Part shown: piece by piece, positions 21,458 through 30,566 of the stretch
Position numbering within the stretch: the stretch's first letter is position 1
How the letters are laid out: every line of letters begins with the position of its first letter
NCBI GenBank assembly: GCA_033296885.1
Contig: MU863998.1
Coordinates: forward strand, 45,141 to 109,140
Direction of reading: 5' to 3'
DNA length: 64,000 nt
From: Triangularia verruculosa
Taxonomy: Eukaryota; Ascomycota; Sordariomycetes; Sordariales; Podosporaceae
Translations under genes and position numbers: made by a program
The notes under the pieces: model-generated
The model's input: only the letters and a program-made list of their open reading frames with translations
What the model was told of the DNA's origin: nothing
Database searches by the model: none

Positions 21458-23722
21458 ATGGCTGGGTCGACAGGCAGCAACTCCGACCTCACCTCGACCT
21501 CCCACACTCTCACCAATCTCCCCGCCATGTCGCAAAACGGTGTAGCCCTCGGGCCAAACTCAGCTGTCGCACTTTTCCTCGATTCCACTACGCCGGCAAA
21601 CCGCCATGTCTTCCTCCAGCCCCCACCTCTACTGCCAAACGGCTCTTTGCAACTGGCCAAAGAAACCCTCGATTCTTTAGCTGGACCAGTCAGCGATCAA
21701 CAACAGCAAAGACTACGCGAAGCCGGCAAGAAGCGCAAGAGAGATGGCACCTACGGCCAAAGCGCCATCCTGAAAATCAGGAAACTGCACATTGACGGCT
21801 TCGAGACGGACCAAGTATGGCAACAAGCGAAGAAGATCATCAGCAGTGCGCTCCAGGAGTCAACATCGGTACTAGAGGAACTCGAAGAGAACAACGAGAT
21901 TGAACAAGAAGGCGGCGATGCCAAGACCTTGGAATTCGGCAAGGACGGCTTTGAGGTCGGATCAGACGACGAGGACGACGCCAGTGCCTCCTCTGAAGTG
22001 GACGAAGGGAGCGAGGCCGACAGCGAAGACTCCGAGGAGGAAACCTCTAGCCTCGGCGAAGAGGGCGAGAGCATGTTTGATCTCGAGGCCTCAAGCGACG
22101 AAGAAGGCGAAGAAGATGACGAAGAGGAAGATGACGAGGACGCAGAAGTAGGGGAGGAGGGAGAAGGCGACGAAGATGAGGACGACTACGATGACGCCGC
22201 CGATGACCTTATCGAGGACCCCAATGGACTCAATGATGGATTCTTCTCAATAGACGAATTCAACAAACAGACCCAATGGTTTGAAGACCAGGATGCCCGC
22301 GCCGACCCAAATACAGACCTCGCCAGCGATGACGAGGCTGTTGATTGGCACGGGGATCCGTTTACGGCCAAGTCAGGCAAGAAGGGAGCCAAGGATGAGG
22401 ACTCAGATGTGGAAATGGACGACGACGATGATGATGATGGGCCGGCCTTGACCAAGAAGGAACTTGCCGACTTGGCCAAGTTCAGCGACGACGAGGATGA
22501 TGAGGATGATGACGGCCAAATTGGCGGCGCCGACGATATGGACATGGACCTTACCGCCAACGACGTCTACTACAAGGACTTCTTCGCACCACCAGCCAAG
22601 AAGAAAAAGACTGGCAACCAGAGAAAACCGTACAAGCCAAAGCAATCGTTCCAGCCGACTGAGGAGGATATGGAAAGAGCAGAGAATGATGTCAAGCGTG
22701 ATCTCTTTGATGATATCTCCGAGTTCTCTGACGAAGAAGACGCGCTTTCTGATGCTTCTGCTGGAAACCCCAAGTCTCGTCGCTCCGCTCACGAGCGCAG
22801 ACAGGCCAAGATTGCCGAGGAAATTCGCAAACTCGAAAGCGAACTGGTGGCCAAGCGGGCCTGGACCCTCTCTGGTGAGGCTACTGCGCAAGCTCGGCCC
22901 ATCAACTCTCTGTTGGAGGAAGATCTTGATTTTGAGCATGCTGGCAAGCCGGTACCCGTCATGATGGAGGAGGTCTCCGAGTCCATCGAGGAGCTCATCA
23001 AGCGCCGCATTCTCGCCAACGAGTTCGACGAGGTGCTTCGCCGGCGCCCTGATGATTTTGGCAACCCGAACCGAGCCCGCCGTGGCCTCGTGGATATCGA
23101 GGATACCAAGGGCAAGCAAAGCTTGGCCGAGATTTACGAGGAGCAGCATGTCAAGGACTCGAACCCCGATGCCTACGTCAGCCAGGCCGACGAGAAGACG
23201 CGAAAGGACGAGGAGGAGATCAAGCAGATGTGGAAGGACATCAGCGCTCGGCTCGATGCTCTCAGCAGCTGGCACTACAAGCCGAAGCCTGTCGCTCCTA
23301 CTCTTACCGTCGTGGCTGACGTCGCCACGGTGGCCATGGAGGATGCCCAGCCGACCACAGCCCAGGGTGTTGCTGGCGGCGAGAGCATGATTGCGCCGCA
23401 GGAAGTGTACGCGCCAGGCAAGGACTCGGCTGAGAAGGGCGAGGTTGTGGCCAAGAGCGGTCTCCCGGTGGCCAAGCAGGAGATGAGCCGTGAGGAGAAG
23501 GCCAGGAGACGTAGACGCGACAAGGAGCGGATTCGCAAGGCTGGTGGTCTTGATGCCGGCAAGCCTGTCAACAAGAAGGCGCAGGCTCAACAAGAAACGA
23601 TGAAGGATCTGAAGAAGGGCGGTGTCAAGGTGATTAATAAGAAGGGCGAGGTTGTTGGGCTGGATGGGAAGAAGATTGTCGAGCATAAGGGGCCTCATAC
23701 TAGTGGCGCGTTCAAGTTGTGA
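21458..23722 (+). CDS. MPP10: U3 snoRNP protein MPP10 (18S rRNA processing)
   Basis: A single exon of 754 residues. The family signature is spread across the protein. Near the N-terminus are a GTYGQSAILKIRKLHIDGFE block and then long Asp/Glu-rich tracts (about residues 140-380). FFSIDEFNKQTQWFEDQD, VYYKDFFAPPAKKKK and, in the C-terminal half, EEQHVKDSNPDAYVSQADEK plus MWKDISARLDALSSWHYKPK follow. A basic Lys/Arg region and KKGGVKVINKKGEVVGLDGK close the protein. Mpp10, with Imp3 and Imp4, joins the U3 snoRNP in the small-subunit processome and is needed for the early cleavages that release 18S rRNA. The length is close to that of fungal homologues. The first ATG is taken; a second in-frame ATG 23 codons later (AMSQNGVALG) is also possible. 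Confidence 0.93.
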   Translation: MAGSTGSNSDLTSTSHTLTNLPAMSQNGVALGPNSAVALFLDSTTPANRHVFLQPPPLLPNGSLQLAKETLDSLAGPVSDQQQQRLREAGKKRKRDGTYGQSAILKIRKLHIDGFETDQVWQQAKKIISSALQESTSVLEELEENNEIEQEGGDAKTLEFGKDGFEVGSDDEDDASASSEVDEGSEADSEDSEEETSSLGEEGESMFDLEASSDEEGEEDDEEEDDEDAEVGEEGEGDEDEDDYDDAADDLIEDPNGLNDGFFSIDEFNKQTQWFEDQDARADPNTDLASDDEAVDWHGDPFTAKSGKKGAKDEDSDVEMDDDDDDDGPALTKKELADLAKFSDDEDDEDDDGQIGGADDMDMDLTANDVYYKDFFAPPAKKKKTGNQRKPYKPKQSFQPTEEDMERAENDVKRDLFDDISEFSDEEDALSDASAGNPKSRRSAHERRQAKIAEEIRKLESELVAKRAWTLSGEATAQARPINSLLEEDLDFEHAGKPVPVMMEEVSESIEELIKRRILANEFDEVLRRRPDDFGNPNRARRGLVDIEDTKGKQSLAEIYEEQHVKDSNPDAYVSQADEKTRKDEEEIKQMWKDISARLDALSSWHYKPKPVAPTLTVVADVATVAMEDAQPTTAQGVAGGESMIAPQEVYAPGKDSAEKGEVVAKSGLPVAKQEMSREEKARRRRRDKERIRKAGGLDAGKPVNKKAQAQQETMKDLKKGGVKVINKKGEVVGLDGKKIVEHKGPHTSGAFKL

Positions 23723-24370
23723 TGGAGGGGGAGTAATTATGAGAGGTGCATTTTGGATTTCAGGGTTAGCATTTATGTTTAGACAATCTTGAGATGTGGG
23801 ACTGGAGGTTAGATGCCTGTCAGTGTTGGCATTATTGTTCTGTAATGCAAATGTGTAAAGCCAGAGAATATGTCAAATCCATCTGAATATCTGTAAATCC
23901 CAGAGATCCAATCGAAGAATTGATGTCGTCACCAATGAGAAGCTCCAAGCTTCCATGCCAGAAGCTATGAAAGTAGGTCGGAAAATGCCGATGCGTAGCG
24001 AACTGCGGGTCATTTCGTACCCCACATTGACTTGTCTCACCCAATCAGAACCCGCCAGTTTGTGCTTAGAAGAACCTGGCCCTTGCACGGGCCCGGGCAG
24101 CAGGCGGGCGAAAAGCGCTCGGGGGATTATCAACGTCGAACCGCCACTTTAATAGCTTGGACTAATCGACCCGTGTCGTCGTTTTGGGTGGGAAAAAGGG
24201 TTGACTTTTTTTCTTCTTCCAAGTTTGACCAGTTTGAGAACACACCTCTCCACTCAATCTTTTGTGTGTTTTTACGAACCCCCCGCCTGCGAGAGGGTTT
24301 GACAAATTGAGGGCTTGAAACGCCGACGAAAGCAACAACCGACAACCGACAACCCACTTTACAGGACAAG
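23723..24370. other. Intergenic region between MPP10 and NDUFS7
   Basis: Contains the MPP10 3' flank, the NDUFS7 promoter and leader. A CCAAT pentamer with flanking CA (24041-24047) lies about 330 nt upstream of the NDUFS7 ATG. No gene is supported. Confidence 0.5.
24041..24047 (+). promoter_or_regulatory. CCAAT box upstream of NDUFS7
   Basis: CCAATCA is present. In fungi, CCAAT sites bound by the Hap/CBC complex commonly drive respiratory genes, which would suit a complex I subunit. Function here is not shown. Confidence 0.35.
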
Positions 24371-25243
24371 ATGCTTGCCTCTGCTGCGAGGACAGGCGCC
24401 TCGCTGGCGCTGCGAGGTAAGATATGCATACTGGGCATGGATGGGAGGGAGGGGATGTTTATGGGTCATGGGACATGAGAGATGGGGTAGATCAAGAGGG
24501 AACAGCAAGGCTAACTGTCATTGGCAACAACAGCACGCCCTACCACCACCGCGCTCCTCCCCTTCCGCGCGGCCGCCGCGATTTCGTCGTCGGCTCGCAA
24601 GGATGCTGGCGCTGTCCAGCCCCACGGCGGCTATGGGCTGTCGAAGCTCCACGAGAGAAAGGAGGTTCCCCTGCCCAGCCAGGAAGGGACCAAGGGTTTT
24701 GTTCAATACGCTCTGTACGTTCATCCCCCTCCCCCCCCTTCTATCTCCTTCCCCCACCCCCCATATCACTAACCCTTTCTTCCCCCGGATAGCACCACCC
24801 TCGACATCATCACCAACTGGGGCCGTCAAAGCTCCCTCTGGCCCATGACCTTCGGCCTCGCCTGCTGCGCCGTCGAAATGATGCACCTCTCCACCCCCCG
24901 CTACGACCAAGATCGTCTGGGCATTATTTTCCGTGCTTCGCCCCGTCAATCCGACGTGATGATTGTTGCGGGAACGCTGACGAACAAGATGGCGCCGGCG
25001 CTGAGGCAGGTGTATGATCAGATGCCGGAGCCGAGGTGGGTGATTTCGATGGGGAGCTGTGCGAATGGGGGGGGGTATTATCATTATAGTTATAGTGTGG
25101 TGAGGGGGTGTGATAGGGTTGTGCCGGTGGATGTGTATGTTCCCGGGTGCCCGCCGACGAGCGAGGCGTTGATGTATGGGATTTTTCAGCTGCAGAGGAA
25201 GATGAGGAATACGAAGATTACGAGGATGTGGTATAGGAAGTAG
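24371..25243 (+). CDS. NDUFS7: NADH:ubiquinone oxidoreductase 20-kDa subunit (NDUFS7/PSST)
   Basis: Three exons (24371-24416, 24534-24714, 24793-25243) give 225 residues. An Ala/Arg/Ser-rich N-terminus (MLASAARTGASLALR and beyond) is a mitochondrial presequence. The conserved core contains the four cysteines that bind iron-sulfur cluster N2: Cys100-Cys101 (GLACCAVEMMH), Cys165 (SMGSCANGG) and Cys195 (VPGCPPT). TNWGRQSSLWPMTFG and RYDQDRLGIIFRASPRQSD are also typical. N2 is the last cluster before ubiquinone in complex I, in the peripheral arm of the inner-membrane enzyme. The sense strand changes sharply from C-ending to G-ending codons around 24960-25000. Family length is normal. Confidence 0.97.
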
Positions 25244-25641
25244 GTGGTTTTGCTTCTGGGGTTGGATGTGGAAGGATATGGGGGTGGGGGTGGGATAGAG
25301 AGGGAGAGGGAAAGGGGGGAAAGGCAACATGGGGAGTTGATGGAATTGCTAAAGTTCCGCTCCTATAAAATGGCTTTTTGTTTTCGCAGGTGTGGAAGTT
25401 TTGTACATATGGTTCCCCCGTTGAAATTGCCATGACGTACATCCCCAGGCATTGTTAGCGATGCGTGTACCGGGGAAAGGCTGCTGTATTGTACTGTATG
25501 GTATACTGCAACATTGTTTGCTTTTGAAGTGTGTGCTTGCTTTTACAAAAAAAGATATTTCATCCTTTGTGCCCGGCGTGTACCCTACTACCATTCTACC
25601 TGACAGCTGCTGCTGCTGTGATTTTTTTTAAAAAAATACTA
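25244..25641. other. Convergent 3' flanks
   Basis: About 400 nt between the NDUFS7 stop and the stop of the minus-strand membrane-protein gene. G-rich at first, then T/A-rich with an oligo-T/oligo-A stretch near 25621-25636. No gene is seen. Confidence 0.5.
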
Positions 25642-26121
25642 TCATATGTAGGTGGTGAACAACGTTTTGACAAGAGGGGATCGCCACAAGGCCCAGATCA
25701 GTCTCAGGAATGCTATCAAGCCCTTGAGATTTCCGAGAATACCCCACTTCCACTCCACGATGATGAAGGACAAGAAACCGATGGTTAGGTGAAGGGTGGT
25801 TCCGGGGGGGGGCGATCAGGCTGGGGGTGGAGAGGATGATCGAGGAGAGGAGTTGGATGATGAGGGATAGGCAGAGGTAGTTCCACCAGCTGATGATGAG
25901 GAAAGAGATGAGGTAGTAGGTGGTTTCGGGGGTGAGGTTGAGGTTGTGTTGGAGGAGGGAGAGGAGGAGGTAGAGGAGGGTGATGGAGGGGGGGGTGTGG
26001 TGGAGTTTTAGGTTGTTGGGGGGGTTCTGAGTTGGAGGGGGGGGGGGGGGGTTAGTTGAGATGGGATTGGGGGGGAGAGGAGGGGGGGGGAGGACGTACG
26101 AGGGGGGGGGGTTATGGTCAT
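25642..26121 (-). pseudogene. Small multi-pass membrane-protein gene with frame breaks in two G-runs
   Basis: No single open frame covers this gene. Reading the minus strand, exon 2 (25642-26026) follows a 73-nt intron with GTACGT donor, CTAAC branch and CTCAG acceptor. It encodes SITLLYLLLSLLQHNLNLTP, YYLISFLIISWWNYLCLSLI and LLSSIILSTPSLIAPP. The frame then breaks in a 9-base G-run (25804-25812 on plus). In the next frame the protein resumes with LHLTIGFLSFIIVEWKWGIL and LKGLIAFLRLIWALWRSPLV and ends at 25642. The small first exon (ATG at 26121) crosses a 10-base G-run, where one base fewer would also bring it into frame. About 134 residues and four hydrophobic helices result. Both breaks sit in homopolymers, so sequencing error is more likely than a dead gene. 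The family is not recognised. Confidence 0.55.
26037..26051. repeat. 15-nt G homopolymer
   Basis: An uninterrupted run of 15 G on the plus strand, within the intron of the interrupted membrane-protein gene. Such runs are prone to length miscalls. Confidence 0.85.
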
Positions 26122-26538
26122 GGTGCTGGTGAGCTGGGGTTGGTAGGTAGGTAGTACGTGGGGTGAGGAATCGCTTGTGGCGCTTGTTAGTGTTTTGGTG
26201 TTGGTTAGTGATAAGTAATAACTCACTGCGCGTGGGTGGGCAGGTGTGGTTTTTGGGGTAGTTTCTGATTGGGGGGTTGGTGATGATTGTGGAGAGGGGG
26301 GTTTGATGTCGGGGAAGGAAAGGGGGGGGAGGGTTGATGTTGTTTTTGGAGGGGGGCGGGATGGATTGGAGGGTTTTAGGTGGTGGAAGTAAGGGATGGA
26401 TGGGATTGGAGGTTTGGATTCATTTCCCGCCCAACCTTCAGCCTTGAGACATTTTGGACTTGGCAGAAGCTCCCTCTTGTGTTTATATAATTTTCGTGAT
26501 CATGGTATACTCTGCATTTTAAAAGCCCAAAGTATGTC

Positions 26539-26567
26539 TTGTTGTTGTTGTTGTTGTTGTTGTTGTT
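26539..26567. repeat. GTT trinucleotide repeat
   Basis: About nine GTT copies plus a degenerate copy are read directly, in non-coding sequence. Confidence 0.9.
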
Positions 26568-26741
26568 GGTTGTTGTGTCGAGCAACAGTAAAAATGTAGT
26601 TTGACTACCTAGGTATTCTTTGTATGTGCCTCTTGGTCTCTGATATGGTACAAGTCTACATTCTAGGCTTGTAAGCTACTTTGTTTGGTGGGCCACCCTC
26701 ATACTTGGGTAGGTCCTACCTTACCTTGCCCTGCTACCATT

Positions 26742-26889
26742 ACCTCTCGGGGAGGTGGGTATCAAGTCAATCTATCAAAGCCGAGACCAAACAAGTAAGT
26801 GCAGACAAAACTCTGCACTTTTGGATTTCCGTGAGATGTGATTGACTTGATAGGTTTGATAGATAGGTACCTAGGTACCTACCTATCTA
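26742..26889. repeat. Cluster of nested inverted repeats (possible structured element or MITE remnant)
   Basis: Four exact inverted repeats lie within 150 nt. ACCTC/GAGGT are at 26742-26746 and 26752-26756. TATCAAGTCAAT (26760-26771) pairs with ATTGACTTGATA (26841-26852). Inside it AGTGCAGA (26798-26805) pairs with TCTGCACT (26812-26819) across a 6-nt loop. TAGATAGGTA (26860-26869) pairs with TACCTATCTA (26880-26889) around CCTAGGTACC. TACCTAGGTA-type motifs are common in fungal intergenic DNA. What the group does is unknown. Confidence 0.7.
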
Positions 26890-26980
26890 CCTTGGTCCTC
26901 TATTTTGCCTCCCCCTTTCTATTCAAGCTCCAAAAACTGCTGAAAGTGACAGTATCCCAGGGGGTTACCAACCCCCCAAC

Positions 26981-27865
26981 TCACCCCGAGGTATCTTTTG
27001 GGTAGAAACGCTCGGGATACTGCAACCAGATCATCGGCAGTGGATTTCCGTTCTCGTCCCGTGCCTCATACACCTCCCGATGATACCATCCCCCGTTTTC
27101 TTGATACGCCCACGGGCCGAAAGAATCCCAGCCGTAATACCAAGAATCGTCCCTGTTGCTGGTCTTGCCGCTTTTCTGGCCTTTGTCCTTGACGTTTCTT
27201 GTGATCCTATGGGCTTTGAAATGTTCTGCACCGCCAAAGAAGGGTTCCCCCCGGTAGGGATCTCCATCGACGCAGTCTGGGGGAGGGTCGGGTACGGGTG
27301 GATATACAGAGTCGGTTTCGATTGGATGCCATTTGACGGTTCCGGGTGGGAGTTCGGCGTCGTCGTTGGGGATAGGGACATGGTTCTCGGCGAAGCGGAA
27401 GAAGACTGGGCGGGGTTTGTGTGCAGGTATTCGCGCTGGCACTCGCCGGCCTGATGCCGTGGTTTCCGTGGTTTCGTAACTGCGGAAGGATGCGCTGGAG
27501 GATCGGGGAGTTCCTTTGCGGGATGCTGGATTAACGGCTGGCTCTGAGGGGTATGACGGGTAGTATTGTTGATTATAGGTTTGGCGATGTTGTTGGCTGT
27601 AGGGTGGCGGCTGTTCTTGGTCGTAGATTGGCGGCTGTTGTTGATAGGATGTAGACGGCTGTTGCTGGTAGTGGGTAGACGGCTGTTGCTGGTAGTGGGT
27701 AGACGGCGGATGGGAGCCGGTGGCGACGGGATATGAACTACTAGCGGGATGAGGTTGTCTAGAGCTTCCCGACTCGGGCTGTGTCTCCTTTTCCTTGCCC
27801 TTGCCCTTGCCCTTGAACCAGGCAAACGGGCCACGCTTGGGTTGATCTCCTGGATTGTTCTCCAT
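26981..27865 (-). CDS. Hypothetical protein with Gln/Tyr-rich 8-residue repeats and a Trp-rich C-terminus
   Basis: A single exon of 294 residues. Residues 14-27 hold a basic GKGKGKEKE patch. Residues 54-77 are three near-perfect 8-residue repeats (PSTHYQQQ twice, then PSTSYQQQ), followed by degenerate copies including a PPPY sequence (residues 86-89) that could bind WW domains such as those of Rsp5. The C-terminal part (about 150-294) looks more conserved and is aromatic: PVFFRFAENHVPIPNDDAE, DDSWYYGWDSFGPWAYQENG and PMIWLQYPERFYPKDTSG. No signal peptide or membrane segment is visible. I do not recognise a family. The next gene upstream (28809-30080) has the same orientation and also carries an 8-residue repeat. 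Confidence 0.7.
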   Translation of the reverse strand: MENNPGDQPKRGPFAWFKGKGKGKEKETQPESGSSRQPHPASSSYPVATGSHPPSTHYQQQPSTHYQQQPSTSYQQQPPIYDQEQPPPYSQQHRQTYNQQYYPSYPSEPAVNPASRKGTPRSSSASFRSYETTETTASGRRVPARIPAHKPRPVFFRFAENHVPIPNDDAELPPGTVKWHPIETDSVYPPVPDPPPDCVDGDPYRGEPFFGGAEHFKAHRITRNVKDKGQKSGKTSNRDDSWYYGWDSFGPWAYQENGGWYHREVYEARDENGNPLPMIWLQYPERFYPKDTSG

Positions 27866-28808
27866 CTTGGCTCAGTCGTGACGAAGCCTTTTCTGTTCGT
27901 GAAGCTTTTGCTTGTGGGTTTTCGGGAGGTCTTTGTATTCTTGTTGAGGGAGTATTCGCCGTTCGTTTCCAGTTAGTATGCTTCATAGACGTGAGTAACT
28001 TGGGAGGTGATGGATATGTTGTAGCGGATAGTTTGTGAGGATATCTCCTGCCTCAAAGAGCCAGGCGAATCTGGCTGCTTTACTGCTACTAACCTAGACA
28101 GTGGGAACGTGGGGAGCAGAGTATTTATCCCTCTAAGGCATGGCAAGCCATTCATCGTTGATCTGTACTCGACAACCTTGTGAGCCATGTAAATGATCAT
28201 GTTGGTAGAGTGGTGTGAGTGCCTGAAACATTTGGAAAGTCAGCCGTGTTGTGGATAATGGGAGAAAGTGAAAGTTATAGCTACCTATGTGAGATCTCTT
28301 GATACACCTATATCGGGGCTTACTTAAGTATTTGGAAGATAAGGCAATGTTCATGAGGAGCATCCCATAAGTCACAATTTAAGTGATCGGTAGGCTTATG
28401 TGTTCGGTAGCTATATATCAAGGTAATCCAGTCATTCTAGCAATAGAGGGCAAGCGGATAACCAACCGCAAGGTAGTTCGGTTGATACGGCCATGACATT
28501 GAAAAGTTGAACGAGACAGCAGATGATAACCGTGATTGCAAATCTGAGCAGTTTTCTAAGACGACCTCTCAACACTGAGTTCAGCTATTTTATAGTTATT
28601 CTTCATAGCCTAACACACATCTCAACTTTAAATGACTTTATGCTTCAACAGCCAAACTCCAAGAAGTACCAGCCTCCTACCCGCCCACCCTCAGCTAGTT
28701 CCTCACCAAATCACTTCCACTCTACAACTCCGAACCTATACACCACCCAGTCGACCACTACCAAGCCAAACAAGACCAGTTAGACTCGCCTCTCTTCACC
28801 TCCTATAA
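27866..28808. other. Intergenic region, AT-richer, no gene seen
   Basis: About 940 nt between two co-oriented genes. It should hold the promoter of the 26981-27865 gene and the 3' flank of the next. The short open frames have no domains. Confidence 0.5.
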
Positions 28809-30080
28809 TTAACTGTCACGTGTCGAGACCCTAGAGCCCACCTGAGATGGGTTGGGTGATATCCCCCAGCGTTCGAACTTTTGCTGAACGTTCTCAAGAC
28901 CTTGGTCAACTACTGGCTGAGGATGCTGCATTTTCACCTTGGCGTACACTTTGGGGAAGGCGTCTTCTGGGGCTCGTGAAGACTGGTAAGGTGGGTAAAG
29001 GATGGGGGGTTCGGTGAAGTCTGACGGAGCAGGGGGGCGGAGGTTGTAAATATCGACAGGAGGGTAGTACGCGTTGACGTCTAGAGGTTGGCGGTTTGAG
29101 GGGGTGGGACGGTTGACAGGGAGGGGAGATGAGCTGTATGAAGTTTGTGGTTGGAAGGGAGGACCTGGGTTGTAGGGTGTACGGTGCTTGGAGGATGGAG
29201 CTGAGTTGTAAGACGGCGCCTGGCGTTGAGAGGAGGGAGGTGGATCGTAGATGGGCTGGGGTACCTCAACCGTAGGACGGGTGTAAGCGAAGCCGCCCTG
29301 GGTTCTGTTCTTGTCGCGGGAGGTGTTGTTCATATAGGTCGCTTGTTCTTGGGCGAGACGGTCTCTTTTTCTTTGGGGACGGGCTTTCTCCTCCGCTAAG
29401 TAATCGTGCCATTCTTTGTCGTTGTCTGGCTGGGGATAGGTGGTTTTAGTTGGCCGAGTGGTTGGAGTGGGTGTGGGTGATTGCTGGTGACGGGGAGGTT
29501 GGGTCTGTTGGGATTCCGCTTGTTGTTGCTTCACCCACTCCGCCGTTGAAGAGTGTCCTTTCTTCTCTCTTGTAGAGTATCCTTTCTTCTCTCTTGAAGA
29601 GTGTCTCTCCTTCTCTCTTGCAGAATGCCCCTTCTTCTCTCTTGAAGAGTGTTTCCCCTTCTCTCCTAAAGAGTGTCCCTCATTCTCTCGTTGTCGATGA
29701 CTCTCTCTTCTTCGAGGCTTTTCGGCCTCGGCCAGCTGTTCTTCCTTCAACTCTGCAGCTCTTTGCGCAGCGCAGCGGTCCTTGAATACCAGTTGTTCGG
29801 CCTCCAACTTCCTGGCTGCTGCAAATTCGAACTCCAGGCCCCTCAATTCATTTTCGTGCCGTTGAGCTGTGTGATCTTCAAATTGTACATTTCTGGTTTC
29901 ACTCCGCCCTTGACTTCTCTTTCGGGTGCGTCGCTCGGTTTCGATATATTCTGTCGTGAACTCTCTAAGCTTGGAGGTACTCCGCCCACGGTGCCGCTCG
30001 CTGGTTGTTCTTGTGGGTGGCCTGCTGTCTCGGACTTCTCTCTTTAAGTAACCATCAAATCCTCGGCGGTAATCAGCCAT
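28809..30080 (-). CDS. Hypothetical basic coiled-coil protein with 8-residue HSxREKKG repeats
   Basis: A single exon of 423 residues. The N-terminal 60 residues are Arg/Thr/Ser-rich. Residues about 70-130 form a probable coiled coil (ELRGLEFEFAAARKLEAEQL, AAELKEEQLAEAEKPRRRES). Residues 136-178 consist of five 8-residue units, HSLGEKGK, HSSREKKG, HSAREKER, HSSREKKG and YSTREKKG, plus a partial sixth. A long Pro/Gln/Ser/Tyr-rich disordered region follows (about 190-380), then a short end that may be more ordered (LENVQQKFERWGISPNP). No catalytic motif, signal or membrane segment is visible. The start ATG at 30080 begins MADYRRGFDGYLKREVRD. The family is not recognised. Confidence 0.68.
   Translation of the reverse strand: MADYRRGFDGYLKREVRDSRPPTRTTSERHRGRSTSKLREFTTEYIETERRTRKRSQGRSETRNVQFEDHTAQRHENELRGLEFEFAAARKLEAEQLVFKDRCAAQRAAELKEEQLAEAEKPRRRESHRQRENEGHSLGEKGKHSSREKKGHSAREKERHSSREKKGYSTREKKGHSSTAEWVKQQQAESQQTQPPRHQQSPTPTPTTRPTKTTYPQPDNDKEWHDYLAEEKARPQRKRDRLAQEQATYMNNTSRDKNRTQGGFAYTRPTVEVPQPIYDPPPSSQRQAPSYNSAPSSKHRTPYNPGPPFQPQTSYSSSPLPVNRPTPSNRQPLDVNAYYPPVDIYNLRPPAPSDFTEPPILYPPYQSSRAPEDAFPKVYAKVKMQHPQPVVDQGLENVQQKFERWGISPNPSQVGSRVSTRDS
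29556..29675 (-). repeat. 24-nt coding minisatellite
   Basis: Five copies of a 24-nt unit encode the 8-residue HS-x-REKKG repeats. The unit length is a multiple of three, so copy-number change keeps the frame. Confidence 0.85.
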
Positions 30081-30566
30081 GGTTGAAGAGAGAGCGGTAA
30101 ATTATGGTTGTATTTATGTTGGTGTGGCTAATTGGATCTTGATTTGAGTCCGGTGGGTGTTGGTTATTGTGAAGTGCGAAAGAGAAGGTGAGTGTCGTAG
30201 CAATTGTAGAAGACCCGGAACTTTGGGGGTATTTATCACTGCGAGTACATCATGGATTGGGTTTCCATCTGAACTCATCTGTCAGGCGGGCAACCTTGCT
30301 GGTCATGGTGTGTTTCGAGTGGCAGAGCGGTGGTCCGCGTGCGTGATATATCGCAGTTAAATCGTACTGTTTTTGATCAGTTGAAAGGGCATTGGATATT
30401 CTTGCCAGGTAGTAATGTGTAAGCTCGGAGGTGTACCTCAAATCACCTGGGCACCTACATTGACGTTCTTCATCCCATTGTTGTATTTGTACATAACATA
30501 CATATCTCTGCTGTGAGCATCATACACTTATAATACACATTTTCCACTCACAATTCCACGTTCATC
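30081..30566. other. Intergenic region between the repeat protein and COQ7
   Basis: About 490 nt with the promoter of the 28809-30080 gene and the COQ7 3' flank. Nothing else is supported. Confidence 0.5.

Larger units (their letters stand above)
26122..26980. other. Intergenic region with GTT repeat and a palindrome cluster
   Basis: Upstream flank of the membrane-protein gene (G-rich on plus), then a GTT tract and a group of inverted repeats. A 70-codon minus-strand open frame across the GTT tract translates as poly-Asn and is not accepted as a gene. Confidence 0.5.

Noticed and set aside
22403..23698. 431-codon minus-strand open frame over MPP10
   Set aside because: It is a shadow of the MPP10 codon pattern. 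Leu/Ile-rich composition comes from reading acidic codons backward.
26376..26585. Minus-strand frame with an Asn-repeat
   Set aside because: The Asn run is a translation of the GTT microsatellite. The remainder has no domain.
29556..29675. Regularly spaced 24-nt repeats as a CRISPR-like array
   Set aside because: The units abut without spacers and encode in-frame protein repeats in a eukaryotic gene.
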